Origin: Oscillospiraceae bacterium | GTDB lineage: Bacteria; Bacillota; Clostridia; Oscillospirales; Ruminococcaceae | DNA length: 26,923 nt | Direction of reading: 5' to 3' | Assembly: GCA_900770285.1 (NCBI GenBank) | Contig: CAAGJO010000029.1 | Span: 1 to 26,923 of the forward strand | Shown: positions 1-6,081 of the stretch, one piece after another | Layout of the letters: each line of letters begins with the position of its first letter | How positions within the stretch are numbered: the first letter of the stretch is position 1 | Made by a program: the position numbers and the translations under genes | Notes under the pieces: model-generated | Databases searched by the model: none | Told to the model about the DNA's origin: nothing | What the model saw: only the letters and a program-made list of their open reading frames with translations

Positions 1-247
1 ATATTGCGGAGCAAGGGGAGCTTTTACTTTAACACTTTAAATAACTAAAGTGGGCGTCCCCTCTGCTTGCAGATATGTCCGATATTTTGGACTTGTTTTT
101 GTGCGTTATTTGTGCGTTGTTTGTGCGTTGTGCGTTGCTACTGTCCACTAAATCGGACTAAACATTACAAGGTGAAAAAGCCGTTAAATCCCATAGAATC
201 GGGATTTGCGAGAATTTATTGAAAATTACTAAACGTGTAAAATCAAA
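1..247. mobile_element. Terminal part of a probable integrated element (non-coding end)
   Basis: No credible gene is seen here. The stretch ends at a copy of a tRNA 3' end (248-270) whose 5' side does not fold as a tRNA, the usual sign of the distal end of an element integrated in a tRNA gene. It also holds 11-bp direct repeats (98-137), a small hairpin AAATCCC/GGGATTT (186-192 with 201-207), and an imperfect inverted repeat spanning about 11-70. The element body and its integrase would lie left of the window. That it is an element end is inference. Confidence 0.5.
98..137. repeat. Tandem 11-bp repeat TTTGTGCGTTR, about 3.6 copies
   Basis: Copies start at 98 (TTTGTGCGTTA), 109 and 120 (TTTGTGCGTTG), with a partial TGCGTTG at 131-137. 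The spacing of 11 bp is about one helical turn, so bound proteins would sit on one face of the DNA. Near the end of an element integrated at a tRNA, such repeats are typical of arm-type binding sites for a tyrosine integrase. That role is inferred from position. Confidence 0.6.
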
Positions 248-270
248 TTCAAGTCCTGTCACCCGCACCA
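248..270 (+). mobile_element. tRNA-Leu 3'-end fragment, probable attachment site (att)
   Basis: The 23 nt read as a T-loop TTCAAGT, a T-stem 3' strand CCTGT, a 7-nt acceptor 3' strand CACCCGC, discriminator A and CCA. A partner GCGGGTG is the usual 5' end of bacterial tRNA-Leu. The bases just upstream (AATCAAA) cannot pair with CCTGT, so no intact tRNA is present; this is a 3' fragment, as is left when an element integrates into a tRNA gene. The intact tRNA-Leu is expected at the other end of the element, outside the window. Confidence 0.65.
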
Positions 271-316
271 AAATAAAATGTGAACCGAAGAAATTGAGGT
301 TTGCATTTTATTTTTT
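270..316 (+). terminator. Terminator just after the tRNA-Leu fragment
   Basis: Inverted repeat AAAATAAAATG-tg-AACC (270-286) with GGTT-tg-CATTTTATTTT (298-314), broken only by a 2-bp mismatch, followed by T residues. It probably was the terminator of the original tRNA-Leu gene and was kept on the chromosomal side of the attachment site. Confidence 0.6.
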
Positions 317-395
317 TGTATGGTGCGAAATCACTAAAACAACTATTTCAGACACAGCATAAACTGTAAAAGAATCCAAAAGTGAAAATATTGTA

Positions 396-424
396 TTGAC
401 AAATCGGTTAGCAATTGCTAATAT
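396..424 (+). promoter_or_regulatory. Sigma-A promoter of the feoA operon
   Basis: TTGACA (396-401), 17-bp spacer, TAATAT (419-424); an overlapping TATAAT at 422-427 would give a 20-bp spacer. A perfect palindrome lies in the spacer and overlaps the -10, a good place for a repressor. Confidence 0.75.
408..421. promoter_or_regulatory. Operator-like palindrome TTAG-N6-CTAA inside the feo promoter
   Basis: TTAGCAATTGCTAA is a perfect 14-bp palindrome between -35 and -10. The classic DtxR/IdeR box contains TTAG-N6-CTAA, so an iron-sensing DtxR-type repressor is a reasonable guess for an iron-uptake operon. Two further TTAG-N6-CTAA sites occur at 491-504 and 993-1006. Confidence 0.55.
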
Positions 425-449
425 AATTACAGCAAATTAATTTCTAAGC

Positions 450-474
450 AAGGCTGAATATGATTTTCAGCCTT
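450..474 (+). promoter_or_regulatory. Leader hairpin before feoA
   Basis: AAGGCTGA (450-457) pairs perfectly with TCAGCCTT (467-474) across a 9-nt loop. No T-run follows, so it is not an intrinsic terminator. It may stabilise the leader; no known riboswitch was recognised. Confidence 0.4.
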
Positions 475-490
475 AAATTAAGCAAATGAG

Positions 491-504
491 TTAGTGTTAT
501 CTAA
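491..504. promoter_or_regulatory. Second TTAG-N6-CTAA site, upstream of the first feoA
   Basis: TTAGTGTTATCTAA, with flanking bases extending the arms to GTTAG/CTAAC. It lies in the transcribed leader about 30 bp before the feoA start. It could be a second repressor site or an RNA hairpin. Confidence 0.4.
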
Positions 505-532
505 CTGTTTGCTCCAGAAAGAGGGAGGAAAT

Positions 533-745
533 ATGATGCCGCTTGCATTTGCAAATGTGGGAGAAGAAAATATGATAAAGAAAGTCGGGGGAAATGCTGA
601 GACAAGACAGTTTCTTGAAAATCTTGGTTTTGTTTCGGGGGGTATGGTGACAGTTGTCTGTGAAATCGGCGGAAATGTAATTGTGAATATTAAGGATTCA
701 AGGGTTGCTGTTTCAAAGGAAATGGCAGCTAAAATTATGGTGTAG
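533..745 (+). CDS. feoA: FeoA family ferrous iron transport protein (first copy)
   Basis: A 70-aa SH3-like beta-barrel protein of the FeoA family, which accompanies the ferrous-iron permease FeoB in the cytoplasm. The sequence has the usual FeoA course: an N-terminal PLAFANVGEE segment, a helix with FLENLGFVSGG, then V-rich strands with GGNVIVNIKDSRVAVS, ending in a helix. The start ATG at 533 follows GGGAGG (523-528) with good spacing; an ATG at 536 is also possible, and the upstream ATG at 494 has no ribosome site. A second feoA follows after 13 nt. Paired small FeoA proteins before FeoB are common in Clostridia. Here the FeoB gene is missing except for a stub, so the partner must be elsewhere or lost. 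Confidence 0.88.
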   Translation: MMPLAFANVGEENMIKKVGGNAETRQFLENLGFVSGGMVTVVCEIGGNVIVNIKDSRVAVSKEMAAKIMV

Positions 746-758
746 GGAGGATAAATCT

Positions 759-977
759 ATGACTTTAAAAGATGCGAAGATTGGTCAGACAGTAAAAGTC
801 AGAAAAATTATCGGCGAGGGTGCTGTTAAAAGAAGAATTATGGATATGGGCATTACAAAGGGCGTGGAAATCTATATCCGTAAGGTTGCACCGTTGGGAG
901 ACCCTGTAGAAGTAACTGTCCGGGGATATGAATTGTCTCTCAGAAAAGCTGACGCAGAGATGATTGAAACCGAATAA
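759..977 (+). CDS. feoA: FeoA family ferrous iron transport protein (second copy)
   Basis: A 72-aa FeoA protein, different in sequence from the first copy. It shows the standard pattern of the family: MTLKDAKIGQTVKV at the N-terminus, a GEGAVKRRIMDMGITKG core helix and turn, then APLGDPVEVTVRGYELSLRK, a well conserved FeoA motif. The ATG at 759 follows GGGAGG (745-750) at good spacing; an earlier in-frame ATG at 705 lies inside the first feoA and has no site of its own. The gene is followed by a TTAG-N6-CTAA palindrome, a 57-nt gap and a truncated feoB. It probably binds FeoB in the intact system. Confidence 0.92.
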   Translation: MTLKDAKIGQTVKVRKIIGEGAVKRRIMDMGITKGVEIYIRKVAPLGDPVEVTVRGYELSLRKADAEMIETE

Positions 978-992
978 TTTTTTAATCATAAG

Positions 993-1006
993 TTAGCTAA
1001 TTCTAA
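993..1006. promoter_or_regulatory. Third TTAG-N6-CTAA site, after feoA2
   Basis: TTAGCTAATTCTAA, with arms extended to AGTTAG/CTAACT. It lies between the second feoA and the feoB stub. It shares half-sites and spacing with the sites at 408 and 491. Confidence 0.4.
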
Positions 1007-1033
1007 CTATGTATTTGAAAGGATATGATGTAA

Positions 1034-1081
1034 TTGGAAATCAAAATAGCCTTAGCAGGTAATCCTAACTGCTGTTTATCC
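1034..1081 (+). pseudogene. feoB: feoB remnant (N-terminal stub of the ferrous iron permease)
   Basis: From a TTG at 1034 the frame reads LEIKIALAGNPNC and then CLS. This is the start of the FeoB G-domain, where EIKIALAGNPNCGKTT is the normal G1 (P-loop) sequence; it breaks exactly after NPNC, before Gly-Lys-Thr-Thr. An AAGGAT ribosome site lies at about 1019-1024. A strong intrinsic terminator begins at once (1081). FeoB is normally about 600 to 800 residues, so almost all of it is missing. The reading frame happens to stay open through the terminator to 1210, but that part resembles nothing. I infer an internal deletion that joined the first codons of feoB to its downstream terminator. Confidence 0.7.
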
Positions 1082-1120
1082 GGCTCGTCGGGGTTATTCT
1101 CCCGGCGGGCTGTTTTCTTT
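1081..1120 (+). terminator. Intrinsic terminator closing the feo operon
   Basis: Stem 1081-1092 with 1101-1112 (core GCTCGTCGGG/CCCGGCGGGC, several G-U pairs), 8-nt loop, then TTTTCTTT. Probably the original feoB terminator. Confidence 0.85.
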
Positions 1121-1130
1121 GGAGTATTCT

Positions 1131-1150
1131 ATACTTTATTTACAAAGTAT
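1131..1150. repeat. Small perfect inverted repeat ATACTTT/AAAGTAT
   Basis: ATACTTT (1131-1137) and AAAGTAT (1144-1150), 6-nt loop, in the gap between the feo terminator and the next promoter. No function is evident; an operator for the downstream surface-protein promoter is possible. Confidence 0.35.
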
Positions 1151-1259
1151 TTGTTATACACTATTTTCCAGTATGTTAAATCTGATAATAAAATCATACA
1201 GCCGCAATGACTAATTTTTTCAAAAATTTATCTATTGCTCCAAAATGTAAAAAATAGCA

Positions 1260-1288
1260 TTGACAAATAGTTTTTATGCTGATATCTT
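1260..1288 (+). promoter_or_regulatory. Sigma-A promoter of the large surface-protein operon
   Basis: TTGACA (1260-1265), 17-bp spacer, TATCTT (1283-1288). The transcript would start about 40 nt before the ATG at 1333, which has a strong GGGGGGAAG ribosome site. Confidence 0.65.
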
Positions 1289-1332
1289 TAGTTATGTGAT
1301 TATACAAAATATTATAATGCGGGGGGAAGATA

Positions 1333-4300
1333 ATGAAACGCAAGAAAAAATTTTTCTCTTTGTTTTTATCCGGAATGCTTATTATAAATCTGATAAGCTT
1401 TGTTTCGGTTGAAGCATGGGGAACAGTTGTTGAAGATTTACAGCAATCACAATCTGAAATTGTCAGCAAAGCCGAAAAGTATCTTGTTGACAGTGTTAAC
1501 CAAAACGGAAGTTTCGGAGATAATACTGATATTATCAATGAAACAGCCGAAGCAGTTTCAGTACTTAAACACTGTGAAGAATTTAACAGTGAAAAGTCAG
1601 TTAAGTGGCTGAAAGATAACGGCAGCAATGAAAACATCGATACTGCTGCAAGAACTGCCGCAGCCACAGGAAATGCTGAATTGCTTGAAAGCATTCTGCC
1701 TTTAAAAAACAGTGACGGCGGTTTTGGAATGCACAAGGACTATACAAGCGATGTTCTTGATTCAGTTCTTGTACTGGAAGCAATTAATTCATGCGGCAGC
1801 TCTCTGTATCAGGATGAAGGCTCAGATATAAGCATTTATCTTGCCGGAAAGGCAAATGATGACAACGGCTGGGCATACAGCAGCGACTCATCATCTGATG
1901 CTGTTCTTACGTCAATGATCGTTTATAACGTAAGTAAATATCTGTCGGATAACTCTTTGTCTTCAGAAGGTATTTCCAAACTTCTTGACAAATCCATAAA
2001 ATATCTGAATGATTCAGTTGAGATGAAATTTGACAGCAAAGGAATCGAGAATACCTTATATGCTCAGCTTGCAATAATGCAGCACGAAGGTAAAATTGAT
2101 TATAAAACTGTTGTGGAATCATTGAAAAGCGTTCAGAAGGATAACGGAAGCTTTTATGATAATGTTCATATAACTTCATTGGTATTGAAATTGCTGGACG
2201 GTATGAATTTTGAAAAAAGCACCCGTATCAATGCTATGAATACTGTTTTAAATAAAAACAGCGGATATCTGGGTCAGGATATAGATATAGTATCTCAATA
2301 TGCAATTTCATACACTACAGTTATTGATGACAAATATACACTTAAAACAACTGTCACAAACGGCAAAACCGTTATTTATACCACTGAAATTCCTGTTGAA
2401 CTTTCTGCTGAAAAGACAGTAGTCAGCGGAACAGCAGCTGAATTTACAATAAATCAGATGAGAGATGACGGAATTGTGGTGAAAACTGAGCTTTGCAACA
2501 GCGAAGGTGCAGTTGAAACTACTACAAAAGATATTAATCTTGAAGCAGTACCTGTTAAAGGCTCGACTGAACTTACAGACTTTTCTCTTGAGCTCAGCGA
2601 TTACTATACATATACAGGATACCCGATTGAAGTAGCTGCGGACTATAAATTATTGTATGCAACAAACGTTGATAACAATATTGATATGGAGTTTACAGTT
2701 ACAAAGGACGGGGAAACTGTAGCGGAAAACTCTCAGACAGCAAAGCTTGTACCTGAAAAAAACACATATGCGGACACAGGAATCAAGTTTACTCCCGATA
2801 CTGATGAAGAGGGAATATATACAGTTACAGCAAAATGTTCTTATAACGGAGAAGCTATTGCAGAACGGTCAACAGAATTCTATGTTGTAAAAATGCAGAA
2901 ACTTGATCAGGACGATGAAAGCTCATCTGAAACTGAAAGCAAAGCAGACAGTTCCTCTTTGTCTGAAAGCAAAGCCGACAGTGAAAGCTCGTCAGACAGC
3001 TCATCTGCTGATGAAAGTAAGGCGGAGCCTGCACCGTCAATAGTTATAACATGGGCAGGACCGGTTCTGAGCGATTATTATGTTTATTCAGGTCTGGAAA
3101 ATCAGATTAATGCAGATGCTCAGATCATGTATTATTCCAGTATAGATGTGACGGGTACGATTTCTATGAAAGTCACAGAAGGTGACAAAACTCTGACTGA
3201 AAATACAGAAAAAATAACACTTGAAAAGGCTAAGCCGACTTATTTTGACGGCAAAGCTAATTTCCCTATACATACTTCCAAAGATTTTCTGACTTTTATT
3301 GCAAAGAATAAAGGCAGAATAAAAGTATCTATGGAATTTAAAGATACTGAGGGAAAAGTTCTGGCATCAGGTGAAAAGTATGTTAATATTGTTGATAAAC
3401 CTGTTCAGGATCTGATTTTAAACAGCAGTATAAGCACCGAGCAAAAACAGACTGTTGATTTATCATGGAATGATATAAGCAATGATTCCGAAAGCTACAG
3501 CTATAAGCTTTATAGACGTATTAAGGGTAAAGAATGGGAAACACGTTCAATCTGGAATGAAAGCGAAAAAATACAGGTACTTAATGTTTATCCATACCAG
3601 CCGTATCTTAAAACATGGATGACCACCACAATCAGCAATACGGAATCTCCGGCAGGAATGGGACTTTTTGATATTGATTCGGTGCATATTTCAAGCTTTA
3701 ATTCCAATCCCGCAGAATATCTTTATAACAAAGACGGTTCATGGAAATATGACGTAATATTCTTTGGCACATCAGACTGCAACAGCGGATACGACCTTAA
3801 TGATAAATCTTCAGACTATCTGCAGAAATTTATAGACAGCGGACGAGGAGTTCTTTTCGGACATGATACAATCTGCGGAGGTTCTTCACAAGTTCTGAGA
3901 CATTGGCGTTTCAATGATTTTGCAGAACAGCTGGGTCTTGTGGTTAAAACTCCACGCCCTGAAATATGGTACAGAACAACTTCTGTATCAGTTGTAAAAA
4001 TTGGTACACTTACAAACTTCCCTTGGGTTATAAGAGGAAATCTTACTATTCCTAATACTCATTCCACAGGACAGTATCTCCTTGACGGAACAGAATGGCT
4101 TACTCTTAATGCAACAAAGCGTGTTGACGAAGAAACAGGAGCTATAGATAATTTCTATCTTGCAACAAAAGGCAATCTTGGAATGATACAGACGGGCGAC
4201 AGCACCGGACAGGCAACTGATGATGAAAGAAAAATAATTGCCAATACACTGTTCTATCTGTATCAGATTTCTAATCAGACTACAGCAAAGGATAACTCGT

Positions 4301-6081
4301 TCTATGATAAAGCTGCGCCTGACAAAGCTGAAGCCGAATTAGGCGAGCCTGATAACGGCACAGTATCCCTCAGTCTGAAATCAAAGGATAATGCAACGGA
4401 TTATGAATATTATATTTCCGCAGATCCTGAAACAGATTCAGCTAATGATATTGTCAACTCAAATATTGTAAGTGAATCTGCATTTTCTGACCTTAATGGA
4501 TTTGTTGTAGAGGTAAATGACAAATCTGAACCTTGTCCGGATATAATTACATATGATGAAACAAACGAGTTTGTACAGAATGTTCAGGAAGCTGACAGTG
4601 ATGGCTGCCTGACTACATCGGTGAAGATTCCTGACTTTGGAAAGCAGTATTATATTCATGTGTTTGCAGTAGATAACGAAAATAATGTCAGCGAAGAAAA
4701 TATAATACCTATCGGAGAGGCAAGCGCAGAAACAGAAATCACTACAGACAAGGATATATACAATCCGGGTGATACTGTTAAGGTTTCAACGCTTACATCA
4801 TCAGTTCTGTTTGACATTACAGCTGATGTAAATCTCAGTATTTATGATGAAAACGGAAATCTTACAGAAGAACTTGCCGTCGGTTCATCAGAACAGCTTT
4901 CTCCGGACGAAAAATTTCCGCTGGACAGCGAATGGACAATTCCTGAATCATATGTAGGAGATTATACGGCAAAAATTGAATGGACATCAGGAAAAAGAAA
5001 GCTTGCTTCTGCAGAACATGATTTTAAAATCGCTGCAAACGGTAAGGTGAACAATACTGTTCATACAGATAAAGAAGTATATTACAGCAGTGAGCCTGTT
5101 AATATTTTAAATACAATAATGAACAGCAGTACAAATTCAGATGTTAAAAATCTTGCACTGAATGTAAAAGTATATGACGAAAAATCAAAGCAGGCTGCTG
5201 AATTCAACTATGACGCAGCAACACTTCAGCCAAGCTCAGATTATTCATACAATGATGTAATCAAGCCCGGTGAACTGAGCGGCGGAAATTATAAAGTATA
5301 TGCTGAATTATCTGACGCAGATGGAGTGGCATCTGAGGACACAGCCGAGTTCAAGGTCGTGGATACAAGCGTAGTTATTGTGGGAGATATAAAAATTACC
5401 CCAAGTGATGATTATACTCAAAAGGTAGATTTTAATGTCACAAACAAAAGCAGCTCTGATATAGACAACGCAATAATCAAAGTTAATATTTATCCTGCAG
5501 ACGATGAAACACTTGCAGGAACTATATTAAAGCAGACGGGAATAAAAGCGGGAGAAACACTGGAATTTTCAGAATTGCTTGATACAAAATCATACGATAC
5601 GGGAACATTTGTGGGAGTACTTACGGCAGAAACAGAAAATGATATGAATGAGCTTGACCGTGATTCATTTGACATTGATGAAAAGTATGTTGAACCTGAA
5701 TCATCAGACACAGACAGCTCTGAGAGTCAGGCTGAGGATAGTTCTGAAAGCAAGATTGAAGACAGTTCTGAAAGCTCAGGTCTGATTTCATCAGACGTAT
5801 CAACAGAAAGCATTTCTGAATCGGAATCCGATTCATCAGATGCACCTCTTGATTCAGATACATCGAATGTTCAGTCTGATACTGTTTCGTCATCGGAAAA
5901 TTCAACACCTGCAGCTGTATCATCTGATTCTTCAGAATCACCTGACGGCAGCACAGTGCCTGATACAGGAGTCAGATCATCTGTTTCTATAATCTTTTTG
6001 ATATCAGCAATGCTTTGTGCAGCAGGACTGATTGTAATACGTCTGATGGGGGTAAAAGAAAATGAAAAGAAAAATAATTAA
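1333..6081 (+). CDS. Large wall-anchored protein with prenyltransferase/squalene-cyclase-like repeats, DUF5057-like and Ig-like domains
   Basis: A 1582-aa exported protein. Residues 1-29 form a signal peptide. About 40-310 carry repeats of the prenyltransferase/squalene-oxidase type (QNGSFGDN, SDGGFGM, DDNGWAY, DNGSFYDN, each followed by a helix), predicting an alpha-barrel. Two related beta domains, each beginning LSDYYxYxG, lie near 415-520 and 570-690, split by a Ser/Glu-rich linker (about 525-565). About 750-990 resembles DUF5057 (YDVIFFGTSD ... FIDSGRGVLFGHDT). Ig/CARDB-like domains follow to about 1455, then a second Ser-rich linker, VPDTG (1542-1546), a hydrophobic segment and a basic tail. 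VPDTG looks like a variant sortase signal. The gene overlaps the next by 20 nt, so the two products are translationally coupled. The barrel lacks a GCGEQ thioester motif. The role is unknown; a surface adhesin or a binding partner of the lipoprotein is the best guess. Confidence 0.8.
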   Translation: MKRKKKFFSLFLSGMLIINLISFVSVEAWGTVVEDLQQSQSEIVSKAEKYLVDSVNQNGSFGDNTDIINETAEAVSVLKHCEEFNSEKSVKWLKDNGSNENIDTAARTAAATGNAELLESILPLKNSDGGFGMHKDYTSDVLDSVLVLEAINSCGSSLYQDEGSDISIYLAGKANDDNGWAYSSDSSSDAVLTSMIVYNVSKYLSDNSLSSEGISKLLDKSIKYLNDSVEMKFDSKGIENTLYAQLAIMQHEGKIDYKTVVESLKSVQKDNGSFYDNVHITSLVLKLLDGMNFEKSTRINAMNTVLNKNSGYLGQDIDIVSQYAISYTTVIDDKYTLKTTVTNGKTVIYTTEIPVELSAEKTVVSGTAAEFTINQMRDDGIVVKTELCNSEGAVETTTKDINLEAVPVKGSTELTDFSLELSDYYTYTGYPIEVAADYKLLYATNVDNNIDMEFTVTKDGETVAENSQTAKLVPEKNTYADTGIKFTPDTDEEGIYTVTAKCSYNGEAIAERSTEFYVVKMQKLDQDDESSSETESKADSSSLSESKADSESSSDSSSADESKAEPAPSIVITWAGPVLSDYYVYSGLENQINADAQIMYYSSIDVTGTISMKVTEGDKTLTENTEKITLEKAKPTYFDGKANFPIHTSKDFLTFIAKNKGRIKVSMEFKDTEGKVLASGEKYVNIVDKPVQDLILNSSISTEQKQTVDLSWNDISNDSESYSYKLYRRIKGKEWETRSIWNESEKIQVLNVYPYQPYLKTWMTTTISNTESPAGMGLFDIDSVHISSFNSNPAEYLYNKDGSWKYDVIFFGTSDCNSGYDLNDKSSDYLQKFIDSGRGVLFGHDTICGGSSQVLRHWRFNDFAEQLGLVVKTPRPEIWYRTTSVSVVKIGTLTNFPWVIRGNLTIPNTHSTGQYLLDGTEWLTLNATKRVDEETGAIDNFYLATKGNLGMIQTGDSTGQATDDERKIIANTLFYLYQISNQTTAKDNSFYDKAAPDKAEAELGEPDNGTVSLSLKSKDNATDYEYYISADPETDSANDIVNSNIVSESAFSDLNGFVVEVNDKSEPCPDIITYDETNEFVQNVQEADSDGCLTTSVKIPDFGKQYYIHVFAVDNENNVSEENIIPIGEASAETEITTDKDIYNPGDTVKVSTLTSSVLFDITADVNLSIYDENGNLTEELAVGSSEQLSPDEKFPLDSEWTIPESYVGDYTAKIEWTSGKRKLASAEHDFKIAANGKVNNTVHTDKEVYYSSEPVNILNTIMNSSTNSDVKNLALNVKVYDEKSKQAAEFNYDAATLQPSSDYSYNDVIKPGELSGGNYKVYAELSDADGVASEDTAEFKVVDTSVVIVGDIKITPSDDYTQKVDFNVTNKSSSDIDNAIIKVNIYPADDETLAGTILKQTGIKAGETLEFSELLDTKSYDTGTFVGVLTAETENDMNELDRDSFDIDEKYVEPESSDTDSSESQAEDSSESKIEDSSESSGLISSDVSTESISESESDSSDAPLDSDTSNVQSDTVSSSENSTPAAVSSDSSESPDGSTVPDTGVRSSVSIIFLISAMLCAAGLIVIRLMGVKENEKKNN

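Noticed and set aside
248..270. A complete tRNA gene
   Set aside because: Bases upstream do not form D, anticodon or T-stem 5' strands; only the 3' fragment is present.
1034..1210. 58-codon open frame continuing from the feoB stub as a real small gene
   Set aside because: The part after NPNC runs through a strong terminator and resembles nothing; only the first 13 codons are recognisable.
1194..1736. Long reverse-strand frame opposite the start of the wall-protein gene
   Set aside because: It is antisense to a clear signal peptide and repeat domain and has no sensible protein features.
1333..2300. True terpene cyclase or prenyltransferase enzyme
   Set aside because: The repeats are in an exported protein, and no DxDD or DDxxD catalytic motif is seen; only the barrel-type repeat is supported.
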